10,582 nt of DNA. Source: Cytophagales bacterium (GTDB lineage: Bacteria; Bacteroidota; Bacteroidia; Cytophagales; Cyclobacteriaceae). Within the stretch, counting starts at the first letter, position 1; every line of letters starts with the position of its first letter. The notes beneath the pieces are model-generated. The model did not search any database. It was not told the DNA's origin and saw only the letters and a program-made list of their open reading frames with translations. Of the stretch, positions 1 through 7,175 are shown one piece after another. Made by a program: the position numbers and the translations under genes. Location: the NCBI GenBank assembly GCA_029262935.1, contig JAJCYK010000381.1, positions 1-10,582 of the forward strand, given 5' to 3'.

Positions 1-130
1 TATCGACTTTGTTATCCTTGCGTTTTTTAATTTTGTTTTTTAGTTTCTGACCTAAACTTTGGGCGGGTACGTGTGTAACAATGCCGAAACTAAACAAGCA
101 CAGCATTAAAACTAGTGGTAATCTTCTCAT
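1..130 (-). CDS. N-terminal part of an exported basic protein (gene runs off the window)
   Basis: An open frame starts at ATG 130-128 and continues for 43 codons to the window edge without a stop. It begins with a clear Sec signal peptide: MRR, then a hydrophobic core of about residues 4-19 (LPLVLMLCLFSFGIV), then a VPA-Q junction that suggests cleavage near residue 23. The mature start is strongly basic (SLGQKLKNKIKKRKDNKVD). Signal peptides followed by such Lys-rich amphipathic stretches are familiar from flavobacterial periplasmic or outer-membrane proteins of the DUF4412 or OmpA-like kind, but too little is visible to assign a family. The gene lies 106 bases downstream of the response regulator on the same strand, and its upstream region carries the shared 22-bp element at 187-208, so it is a candidate target of that regulator. 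The hydrophobic leader and upstream control signals make a real gene start likely. Confidence 0.7.
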   Translation of the reverse strand, partial: MRRLPLVLMLCLFSFGIVTHVPAQSLGQKLKNKIKKRKDNKVD

Positions 131-186
131 AGTATAATAGTATTTAATTTTCGTTTTGGTAAAAATAGAGATTACCGATGGGCCGC

Positions 187-208
187 GATATTACCCATAT
201 GAGGTAAA
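187..208 (-). promoter_or_regulatory. Candidate operator, copy 1 of a shared 22-bp element
   Basis: On the minus strand this reads TTTACCTCATATG followed by GGTAATATC. It matches the element at 903-924 at 19 of 22 positions. On the plus strand TTACC (191-195) and GGTAA (203-207) form inverted arms around CATATGA, and TACCCAT (192-198) fits the known NarL heptamer pattern TACYYMT. The element ends 56 bases before the ATG of the exported-protein gene at 130. A -7-like octamer TATTTTTA (minus strand, starting at 167) lies 20 bases downstream of it, which would suit an activator binding just upstream of, or over, the -33 region. The repeat and position are seen directly. Binding by the response regulator encoded at 237-854 is inference. 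Confidence 0.55.
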
Positions 209-236
209 TTGATACCTAAAACAACGGAGGTTGGAT

Positions 237-854
237 CTAAATTAGGCGATCTTTAAGGGCCTTACTTACTGCTTCTGCACGGGAATGCACGTGTAGTTTT
301 TCGTAGATGTTCTTGATATGTGCTCTCACCGTATGGCCACTAACAAACAACGCATCAGCGATAACCTTGTAGTTATCCCCATCACACAATTTTTGTAGGA
401 TTTCCGTTTCTCTTTCCGTTAAGGGAGAACTGGTAGCCGCTTTGAAACTGGTGACAATCTTTCTGGCAATATGCGTGCTCATAGGGGACCCTCCTTCATG
501 CACCTCTTTTATAGATTGTAACAACTCGCCGGGAGGTGTATCTTTAACTAAATAGCCCGTAGCGCCTGCCAACAATGAATTGAATATGGAATCGTCATCT
601 TGTTGAATGGTCAACATAATAAAGTCAACCACCGTTAATTGCTCTTTTAATATACTGACACCCTCAATGCCATTCATGCCTGGTAGGTTGATGTCCATTA
701 AGACCACATCAGGAACGTCATCAGGCAGAGAAACAATGGCATCTTCGCAATTAGAAAAGGTGCACTTGCAAGAAAAATCGGGTGTTCCATCAATGATCAA
801 TGCCAAAGTTTGTCGTATTTCATCGTCATCTTCTACTATGGCTACGCGTATCAT
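237..854 (-). CDS. NarL/FixJ (LuxR-type) two-component response regulator
   Basis: This 205-residue protein has the standard two-domain layout. The receiver domain (about 1-120) has the acidic pair D9/D10, the phosphoacceptor D54 in VVLMDINLPG, T82, and the Y101/K104 switch and lysine positions in GYLVKD. A linker of about 25 residues leads to a LuxR/GerE helix-turn-helix at about 145-205, starting LTERETEIL and containing the recognition region SGHTVRAHIKNIYEKL. All key residues are present, so it should be a phosphorylation-controlled DNA-binding protein. It follows the propeller histidine kinase on the same strand after 74 bases, and HisKA_3 kinases characteristically pair with this regulator class, so that kinase is the likely partner. 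The near-palindrome at 904-925 lies upstream of its start and suggests its own promoter and possible autoregulation. No strong Shine-Dalgarno sequence is visible, which is usual in Bacteroidota. The target genes cannot be read from the protein. Confidence 0.93.
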   Translation of the reverse strand: MIRVAIVEDDDEIRQTLALIIDGTPDFSCKCTFSNCEDAIVSLPDDVPDVVLMDINLPGMNGIEGVSILKEQLTVVDFIMLTIQQDDDSIFNSLLAGATGYLVKDTPPGELLQSIKEVHEGGSPMSTHIARKIVTSFKAATSSPLTERETEILQKLCDGDNYKVIADALFVSGHTVRAHIKNIYEKLHVHSRAEAVSKALKDRLI

Positions 855-902
855 GTGATTGCAACTTTCAAAAAGTTAAATTACGACAATTAAAGGTCCT
901 AA

Positions 903-924
903 GATATAACTCATATGAGGTATA
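903..924 (-). promoter_or_regulatory. Candidate operator, copy 2, with a near-perfect 22-bp palindrome
   Basis: This is the second copy of the element at 187-208. Shifted by one base (904-925) it forms a dyad centred on CATATG: ATATAACTCAT faces ATGAGGTATAT, with 10 of 11 base pairs symmetrical and a perfect CTCATATGAG core. It starts 4 bases past the kinase stop codon and ends 48 bases before the response regulator ATG. Because the arms meet without a loop and no T-run follows, it looks like a DNA site for a dimer rather than a terminator. A weak -7-like octamer TAATTTAA starts at 883, again 20 bases downstream of the element as at copy 1, although it matches the TAnnTTTG consensus poorly. 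Confidence 0.55.
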
Positions 925-928
925 TGTT

Positions 929-3900
929 TTAATTTGATGAAAGGGTTATCTTCGTTCCATTGCCTGGAGTGCTGGCAATAGTAAGCGCACCCCCAATTCT
1001 ATTGGTCCTTGATTTCATATTATTCAACCCATATCCACTAGTGGTATTCTCAAAGTTAAAACCTTGACCATCATCAGAAAAGGATATTGAATAGCTAGTT
1101 CCTTTAAATTCGACTTCTAGAAGGGCTTTTTTACATTCCGAATATTTCAAACAGTTATTCATGGCCTCTTTAAAGAGCATAACGATGTGTCTTCTGGTGT
1201 CTGAATTGACACTATGGTTGTTAAGATCATCATGTAGTCCTGTCATGCGGAAGGAAATTCCAGAGTGATCAAACAATTGATCACCAAAATCTTTTAATCG
1301 TATCATAAGTTCGTACCAGGTATCTTTTTTAGGGTCCAGCACCCATATAAAATCCCTCATGCCGCCTGATAAGTCTTTGGTATTTTCCTCAACTTTACGC
1401 AGGTATTTATATAGATCCTCCTTAACGCCATCGGCCCTTTTGGCCAATTCCAAAAACATGGAGATCTTAGTAAGTTTATGCCCTAGCTCATCATGAAAGT
1501 CGCGGGAATTTTGTTCCCTCAGTTTTTCTCGCTCCTCAACTTTTACCTTTTCAATTTTTGCTTGAGCCTCAATGGTTATGGTTTTGGCTTTGGCCTCTGC
1601 GGTTTCTGCTCTTAATTCCGCTTCTTGTTGGTTCAATTTCCCTTTGTGTACATTATCCCGATAATTTAAATAGCGCCATATTATCCCGATTACTATCATG
1701 GTATACAGAACATAAGCCCACCAGGTGGCCCACCACGGGGGTAGGATGGTTACGCTTACCGAAGCTTGCATATCACTCCAGATCCCATCATTGTTCGTAG
1801 CCCTAACCTTAAAAATATACCTTCCAGGATCCAGATTGGTGTAAGTGGCAAAACGACGATTCCCCGCTTGAATCCAGTCCAGATCAAAACCTTCCATTTT
1901 ATAGGCATATTGATTGCTATTGGAATGTGTGTAATTCAGAGCAGCAAATTCAAAAGAAAAGAAATAATCTTTATGCGTTAATGTTACTTCCTTGGTAAAC
2001 GGAAAAGGATAGTCAAGCAACTGATTACCTTTGCCGTTCTTTGTTTCTATAGTAGCTTCTTGATTTAGTAGGTTGAACTGCGTTATATAAATGGGAGGTA
2101 AATAGGTATTGTCTATTATTTCCTCCGGACGGAAGACGTTATAACCATTTATTCCCCCAAAATAGAGCTGCCCATCAGGGCTTTTAAAGTAGGCTCCCCA
2201 GTTGAATTCGTTATTCTGCAGGCCATCTGTTTCTGTAAAATTCCGAAACTCTTCGGTTTTCTTATTGAAACGGCTAAGGCCCATATTGGAGGTTATCCAT
2301 AAATCGCCTTGATCATCCTCCAAAATGCCATAAACTACATCATTGGGTAAACCATCCTCTTCAGAGTACCGTACAAAGGTTGGTTGGGCACTATTAATAT
2401 TTGACATCTTGGTAAGACCGCTGTGTGTTCCTAGCCAAATGGTCTGACTTTTGTCAAGATAAAACGAACCGATGAAATTATTGCTAAGGCTGTTTTCTTC
2501 ATTAGGCTCATTATAATATGACTTGAACTGTTTTGTTTCCAAATCAAAACGATTCATTCCATTAAAAGTACCAATCCATAAAAATCCTTGTTCGTCCTGA
2601 TCTATAGCTCGCACGGAGTTATCGCTAAGGCTGTGTGGATCTTGAGGGTCGTGTGAGTAGTTAGAAAAGATGCCTGTCAGAGGATCAAATCGATCAATAC
2701 CTCCATTAGAGCCAATCCATAAAAATCCCTCCTTATCTTCAAAAACAACCCAGGTTCTATCATTACTGAGACTGCTTTCATTGTTTGGATCATGTCGGTA
2801 TTTCTTAAATCGCACCCCTTGGCTATCCTCAATCATTTCATTAAGACCGCCACCCCACGTGGCTATCCATCGCCTTCCTCGGCTATCTTGAAAAAAAGTG
2901 CGTACGTCATTGTTACTAATGCTGTGGGGATCATCAGGATCATGGGCATAATGAGTGAAAATCCCAGATTTGGGATCGAAACGATTTAGGCCCCCTCTGA
3001 AGGTACCAAACCAGAGTACTTTTTGAGGGTCTTCATATATCTCCCAAAGGATGGCATTGTTTAAGCTATTACTGTTTTTCGGATCGTGTGTAAAATGCTT
3101 GAATTTAAATTTCTCCGAATCATAACGGTTAATCGACCCTGCATAACTGCCTATCCATACAATTCCAGCACGGTCCACCATAATCTCCTTTATCCAATTA
3201 TCGCTAATGCTGTTTGGCTCACTGGGATCACTGGGAAAGTGAGCAACCTTCTGGTTACTCATATCATAAATGTAAAGACCTTCATCCTCCGTACCGATCC
3301 ATAAGTTTCCCCGATTATCGGATTCAGTACAAGTGACAGTTATGTCAGGAACACCTGGGATTTTATAAAATCGTTCTTGCTTTCGATCGAATTGATACAA
3401 ACCTGATTCTGTAGATATCCACAAATGATCAAGCTCATCCTCATAAATCCTGTTAATCGCATTTGGATCGCGGTCCCCGGTTTTAGGTTGGAAGTACTTA
3501 ATAAAACGGCCATCATGATATCTATTCAGACCATTTAAAGTGCCTATCCATAGGTCGTTCTTTTGATCAAGATAAACTGCCTCCACGAAACTATCACTTA
3601 AGCTATTAGAATCTGAGGCCTGGTGGTAATACCTTTGAAACCCTAGACTTGCGGAACCATTCTCCAGTATCATCTTATTTAGACCATTATCTGTACCCAC
3701 CCAAATGGCACCATCCTCATCTTCCCCTATAGCCAACACAACATCATTGCTTAAGGAATTTTCTACATTCGGATCATGTCTAAAACGTGTGAATTTATCG
3801 GTCTTGCGATCTAAAAGGTTTAATCCCCGTCCACGAGTACCCACCCAAAGACGCTCTTTGTGATCTTCATACAGCGGCCAAATGATGCTATAGCTTATGG

Positions 3901-4138
3901 AATTAGAATCATTAACATCGTTATTATATATTTTGAATCCGTATCCATCAAATCGATTTAGTCCTTCTTCTGTACCAACCCAAATAAAGCCTTGACTATC
4001 CTCAAGTAAAGAAAAGACGGAGTTTTGGGACAGACCTTTCTCAGGCCCTATATGATCAAAGGAAATGCGTCGACCTTGACCAAAGGTCAAACTACTAACA
4101 CTGCAGAGAAAGATACACAGAAAATGAAATTTGATCAT
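929..4138 (-). CDS. Periplasmic two-propeller sensor histidine kinase (reg_prop, Y_Y_Y, HisKA_3)
   Basis: This 1069-residue protein starts with a signal peptide (about 1-20, ending TFGQ). Fourteen reg_prop-type propeller repeats follow from about residue 35 to 671. Each has the pattern ED..G.LWIGT..GLNRFD, and they are joined by HDPxxxxSLSN-like linkers. Fourteen blades fit two seven-bladed propellers. A Y_Y_Y domain (about 729-799, with YKMEGFDLDW) precedes a single membrane segment at about 803-821 and an Ala/Glu/Lys-rich coiled coil (about 832-878). The kinase core has H882 in DFHDELGHKL (HisKA_3), E991/N995 of the N box, D1023-G1026 (DGQG) and G1035-G1037 (GYG). The sensor shares its layout with Bacteroidota hybrid kinases that detect polysaccharide products, but here no receiver or AraC domain follows the kinase. 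The signal therefore presumably passes to the regulator at 237-854. The ligand is unknown. Confidence 0.93.
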   Translation of the reverse strand: MIKFHFLCIFLCSVSSLTFGQGRRISFDHIGPEKGLSQNSVFSLLEDSQGFIWVGTEEGLNRFDGYGFKIYNNDVNDSNSISYSIIWPLYEDHKERLWVGTRGRGLNLLDRKTDKFTRFRHDPNVENSLSNDVVLAIGEDEDGAIWVGTDNGLNKMILENGSASLGFQRYYHQASDSNSLSDSFVEAVYLDQKNDLWIGTLNGLNRYHDGRFIKYFQPKTGDRDPNAINRIYEDELDHLWISTESGLYQFDRKQERFYKIPGVPDITVTCTESDNRGNLWIGTEDEGLYIYDMSNQKVAHFPSDPSEPNSISDNWIKEIMVDRAGIVWIGSYAGSINRYDSEKFKFKHFTHDPKNSNSLNNAILWEIYEDPQKVLWFGTFRGGLNRFDPKSGIFTHYAHDPDDPHSISNNDVRTFFQDSRGRRWIATWGGGLNEMIEDSQGVRFKKYRHDPNNESSLSNDRTWVVFEDKEGFLWIGSNGGIDRFDPLTGIFSNYSHDPQDPHSLSDNSVRAIDQDEQGFLWIGTFNGMNRFDLETKQFKSYYNEPNEENSLSNNFIGSFYLDKSQTIWLGTHSGLTKMSNINSAQPTFVRYSEEDGLPNDVVYGILEDDQGDLWITSNMGLSRFNKKTEEFRNFTETDGLQNNEFNWGAYFKSPDGQLYFGGINGYNVFRPEEIIDNTYLPPIYITQFNLLNQEATIETKNGKGNQLLDYPFPFTKEVTLTHKDYFFSFEFAALNYTHSNSNQYAYKMEGFDLDWIQAGNRRFATYTNLDPGRYIFKVRATNNDGIWSDMQASVSVTILPPWWATWWAYVLYTMIVIGIIWRYLNYRDNVHKGKLNQQEAELRAETAEAKAKTITIEAQAKIEKVKVEEREKLREQNSRDFHDELGHKLTKISMFLELAKRADGVKEDLYKYLRKVEENTKDLSGGMRDFIWVLDPKKDTWYELMIRLKDFGDQLFDHSGISFRMTGLHDDLNNHSVNSDTRRHIVMLFKEAMNNCLKYSECKKALLEVEFKGTSYSISFSDDGQGFNFENTTSGYGLNNMKSRTNRIGGALTIASTPGNGTKITLSSN

Positions 4139-4467
4139 TTAACTGTAGAAAGGTATAATAACCAGTTAATAGTGAGATTGATAATAATGAATTTTTATAA
4201 GCCTTGCAAGAACTCAAGAAGCAGAGGATTGGGAATTTCGAAAACATGTGGCGACCTACCTAATCTTAGCAGAATCTTGTACCTAACATTAACATTTTAA
4301 AACTTACAGATGGCGCTGAGGACTAAACGAAAAGCCTGATGTAAGCTAACTGCCTTGCCAAAACTAACCTTCGCGGAAGATTCGGCCGACGCAGCAAATC
4401 ATAGTCGAAAAGAATGCAAGATTTAAGGAATTATCACCATACGCCAATTCTTCAAAGATGTAGTTTA
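4139..4467. other. Intergenic region between permease and kinase genes, 329 bases
   Basis: I find no convincing gene, RNA or repeat here. It holds the downstream arm of the hairpin at the permease stop codon, one octamer matching the Bacteroidota -7 consensus (4359-4366), and an AT-rich leader just before the kinase ATG. The stretch 4300-4400 is somewhat richer in G and C than its surroundings, without recognisable structure. The shared 22-bp element found on both sides of the response regulator gene is not present here, so the kinase gene seems to be controlled differently from its partner. The length suggests that the kinase does not belong to the permease operon. Confidence 0.6.
4359..4366 (-). 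promoter_or_regulatory. Possible -7 promoter element (TAGTTTTG) upstream of the kinase gene
   Basis: Read on the minus strand, TAGTTTTG fits the Bacteroidota consensus TAnnTTTG exactly. No TTG-type -33 element lies at the usual 17-21 base distance, and the box is 220 bases from the kinase start, so a long leader would be needed. A six-position match in 329 bases can arise by chance, so this is a weak call. Confidence 0.2.
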
Positions 4468-4481
4468 CTACTCATCTTTGA
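4452..4481 (-). terminator. Hairpin overlapping the permease stop codon, possible weak terminator
   Basis: TCAAAGATG (4452-4460) and CATCTTTGA (4473-4481) are perfect 9-base inverted arms around a 12-base loop. The upstream arm lies within the last codons of the permease gene (Leu-Lys-Asp-Glu) and the loop contains the TAG stop. No run of T follows on the minus strand, so classical intrinsic termination is doubtful. It could protect the 3' end of the message or simply be chance. Confidence 0.3.
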
Positions 4482-6969
4482 GCACTTCAATTGGATTGGT
4501 AATAGCAGCTTTTACAGTATGATAACTAGTAATTAGTAATGAGAATAATAACGTTCCCACGCCGGTTATTACAAATACCCAAACCGATGGGGTAATCCGG
4601 TTACCAAAATCCAATAGCCACTGTTGTATAAGCCAATATGACAACGGAGCTCCAATAGCAAAAGCGATAACAACAAGTTTGGTGTACCCTTCCGAGATTA
4701 GCACCAATATGTTCCAGATACTAGCACCTGATATTTTGCGAATACCAATTTCCTTGGTACGACGCTCTAATGTATAAATAACCATACCCAGCAACCCCAG
4801 ACAGGCAATCATCAGCGCGAGGCTTGCCATGATTTGCAGCGCCTTTCCAAAATGCTGTTGGCCTAGCAGGTTTGCGGCAAACTTTTGATCAATAAATATA
4901 TATTCGAATGGCAAATCTCCTGCATGTTGTTTCCACACATCCTGGAGTGCTAACAAAGTAGACTCCCAGGCTTTATGGCTTTGAGGTCTAACACGTACCA
5001 AGGCATATTTTCGTTGACTAAATACGCTACTCCCTATATGGAATATAGCCATTGGTTCAATACGGGTATCTAGCGAGGCAAAATGATAGTCCTGTACCAC
5101 CCCAATTACTTCAAATTTTGTGCTTTCATTAGGATAGTCAATTACTTTTCCAATAACCGACTCATCCATATTCCATCCCAGTGCCTTCACGGCAGTTTCA
5201 CTTAAAATGACCTTATCCACATCTCCAGGATTACTAGCTGAAAAATTGCGACCGACTACTAATGGGACCCCCAAGGTAGCAAGGTAGCGTTGGTCTGACG
5301 CAGCAAAGTTGAGCTTAAAATCTTTGTCATCACCGTTCCTGGGCCTGAATGAATCATGGCCCATATAAAGGGGAACCTGAGCACAAAAAGAAGCGCTGAG
5401 AACACCAGAAATATTGGTAATCTCATTTGTTAAAGTCTCTCCGTTGGCCACCCGTTCCACATGATCAAGAATCAGTAAGTTCTCTTTATTAAAACCTAGA
5501 TCTTTCTTCGAAAAATAATTCAGTTGTTGGAACACCAATGTGGTACAAATTATAAGCACAATCGACACCGTAAATTGTATGACCACCAACCCATTTCTTA
5601 ATGACTTTCCCTCCTTTCCCCTCTTCAGCTTACCTTTCATAGCTTCTATTGCATGAAAACCACTTAAAAATAATGCAGGAATACCACCGGAAAGAACACT
5701 CATAAAAAACAATAAGAAAATAATAATCGACACCAATTCTACATCCTGAAGTAAATTGATTTCAAGAGTTTTACCAGAGACCAGACTAAACCAAGGAAGA
5801 AGCATCCGTATAAAAGCGAAGGCCACAATTAGAGCCAAAAGGCAAAACGTAAAAGCTTCAATAAAATAACCCTCAACCAACTCTTTACGACCTAGCCCCA
5901 GGACCTTACGAACGCTTACCTCTTTTGCTCTACGTATAAATTGTGCCGTCGATAAATTGATAAAGTTAATACAGGATAGCAGCACAATAAAAATTGCAGC
6001 TCCTATAAGGGTATAGGTTATTTTGTAATTACCTATTTCGTTAAAATTCCCTACCACATTATCGGAATGCAAGTGAATTCGCGGTAGTGGCTGCAAAAAA
6101 AGATCCCATGATCTCCCGGTTTTGAGATAATTATCAAAGTACTCATTTATGGACTCCGCATGTTTGCCGGGCAGCTGTTCAAGTTTCCTTTGAGTTTCAT
6201 CAACATCAGAATTCTTCTTTAATAGAACGAATGTTTCTAATTGTGTCCAAACCCAGCTCCAGCTATTCTCTTCCACTTTGGAAAAAGTGGTCATTGACAT
6301 CAGCATGTCAAAATCAATGTAGGAATTATCTGAGATGTCTTTAACCACTCCCGTTACCTCAAACGCACTCTTGTTTTCACCCGTACCTGTTTGCAAATAT
6401 TTACCCAAAGCCGCTTCTCTTCCAAAATACTTTTGAGCCGTTGATTCCGTAATAACGATGCTTTGAGGTTGTAACAAACAGGTTTCAGGGTTCCCTTGCA
6501 AAACGTGAAAATTGAACATTTTAAAGAAATTCGAATCGGCGGCAAGAATATTTTCCTGGTTGTAAGCAATAACATCCTTGGATGTATTCACATGGGACAC
6601 CAGAAAGTCGCCTGGCGTGTGAATGCTGCTGACCATTTCCACCTCAGGGAGTTCCGCTTTCAACGCATGCGCTACACCCGGGCCCGTCCGGGCTAGCTGC
6701 TGGCGGTCATTTTCATCCCAAATATTGGTTTGATTTACTCGATAAATACGATCAGAATTTTGGTGAAAACGATCATGACTTAAATCACTTTGCACATACA
6801 AATAGATGACCAGAGTGCTGGCTATTCCGGCTGTCAGTCCGATAAGCGTTACGATTGAAAACAACTTCTGTCGCGTTAAATTCCGGTATACAAGGAGGAG
6901 GTTGTGTCGTAACATGCTGTTGGTTTCTAATGTTGCGGTTTGGACTGACTTTGCTGCTGAATTTACCAT
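4468..6969 (-). CDS. ABC transporter permease of the FtsX/MacB type, two-module
   Basis: This 833-residue membrane protein has the tandem layout usual for roughly 800-residue Bacteroidota permeases: TM1 (about 38-60), a MacB_PCD-like periplasmic domain (about 61-315), an FtsX domain with TM2-4 (about 318-432), then TM5 (459-481), a second periplasmic domain (about 485-705) and a second FtsX domain with TM6-8 (about 711-733, 753-780, 795-815). The cytoplasmic coupling motif appears twice, as RRAKEVSVRKVLGLG (346-360) and ERRTKEIGIRKISGAS (735-750). It ends NPIEVLKDE, typical of the family. Such proteins work with an ATPase in export or in moving periplasmic or envelope components, but no ATPase gene is in this window. 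The first 18 residues are polar and atypical. ATG 6915 (Met19, MLRHNLLLVYRNL) matches the family's normal start better and may be the true one. The substrate is unknown. Confidence 0.9.
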   Translation of the reverse strand: MVNSAAKSVQTATLETNSMLRHNLLLVYRNLTRQKLFSIVTLIGLTAGIASTLVIYLYVQSDLSHDRFHQNSDRIYRVNQTNIWDENDRQQLARTGPGVAHALKAELPEVEMVSSIHTPGDFLVSHVNTSKDVIAYNQENILAADSNFFKMFNFHVLQGNPETCLLQPQSIVITESTAQKYFGREAALGKYLQTGTGENKSAFEVTGVVKDISDNSYIDFDMLMSMTTFSKVEENSWSWVWTQLETFVLLKKNSDVDETQRKLEQLPGKHAESINEYFDNYLKTGRSWDLFLQPLPRIHLHSDNVVGNFNEIGNYKITYTLIGAAIFIVLLSCINFINLSTAQFIRRAKEVSVRKVLGLGRKELVEGYFIEAFTFCLLALIVAFAFIRMLLPWFSLVSGKTLEINLLQDVELVSIIIFLLFFMSVLSGGIPALFLSGFHAIEAMKGKLKRGKEGKSLRNGLVVIQFTVSIVLIICTTLVFQQLNYFSKKDLGFNKENLLILDHVERVANGETLTNEITNISGVLSASFCAQVPLYMGHDSFRPRNGDDKDFKLNFAASDQRYLATLGVPLVVGRNFSASNPGDVDKVILSETAVKALGWNMDESVIGKVIDYPNESTKFEVIGVVQDYHFASLDTRIEPMAIFHIGSSVFSQRKYALVRVRPQSHKAWESTLLALQDVWKQHAGDLPFEYIFIDQKFAANLLGQQHFGKALQIMASLALMIACLGLLGMVIYTLERRTKEIGIRKISGASIWNILVLISEGYTKLVVIAFAIGAPLSYWLIQQWLLDFGNRITPSVWVFVITGVGTLLFSLLITSYHTVKAAITNPIEVLKDE

Positions 6970-7035
6970 CTTAGTTTGGGCAATAAATATGCCATTCCAT
7001 AAAACCGTGCAATTTATGGAAGCAGAAATTTAGAC

Positions 7036-7157
7036 TGTTCGCTGACGTACTTATTTGCACGCTAGCGTGCATGCTATGGGCTTTTGGCTTTCCATTTTTA
7101 GTTAAAAAATTAAAAAAAAACAGATTAGGGTTCATACCCCATAAAAATCAGCGAACA
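7036..7157. repeat. 10-bp inverted repeat bounding a 102-bp intergenic segment
   Basis: TGTTCGCTGA (7036-7045) is repeated in inverted form as TCAGCGAACA (7148-7157). With a one-base slip the similarity extends outward (TAGAC on one side, CAGA on the other). Between the arms lie a perfect 16-bp palindrome, an A-rich tract and part of a terminator-like hairpin. The arms could be ends of a very small mobile remnant, or paired binding sites, or chance. No clear target-site duplication is visible. Confidence 0.35.
7056..7071. promoter_or_regulatory. Perfect 16-bp palindrome, candidate operator
   Basis: TGCACGCTAGCGTGCA is its own reverse complement over all 16 bases. It is markedly GC-richer than its AT-rich surroundings and lies 86 bases upstream of the longest permease start (140 from the ATG at 6915). 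With no central loop and no T-run next to it, it is better explained as a protein-binding site than a terminator. No known regulator can be assigned from the sequence. Confidence 0.4.
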
Positions 7158-7164
7158 TCTGATT
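7141..7164 (-). terminator. Probable weak intrinsic terminator after the receptor gene
   Basis: On the minus strand AATCAG, a 7-base loop ATGTTCG and CTGATT form a 6-base-pair stem that runs straight into a short T stretch. It starts 12 bases after the receptor stop codon, where a terminator is expected. The stem is short and AT-rich. A second, longer T-run (minus strand, about 7103-7120) follows further downstream and could help. It overlaps one arm of the inverted repeat at 7148-7157. Confidence 0.4.
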
Positions 7165-7175
7165 GTTTAAATATC

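Noticed and set aside
607..858. Plus-strand frame opposite the response regulator
   Set aside because: It is antisense to the receiver domain, whose conserved residues are all in the minus-strand frame.
863..877. AACTTT/AAAGTT mini-hairpin just before the response regulator start
   Set aside because: The six-pair AT-rich stem with a 3-base loop is too weak and too likely by chance to call an RNA control element.
929..4138. A hybrid two-component system with fused AraC regulator
   Set aside because: The protein ends right after the HATPase G2 and C-terminal strand region. No receiver or AraC domain is present, and the regulator is a separate LuxR-type gene.
4025..4300. A 91-codon open frame on the plus strand spanning the kinase start and the intergenic region
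   Set aside because: It is mostly antisense to the kinase signal-peptide region, has no recognisable domain or plausible start signal, and its composition follows the opposite strand's gene.
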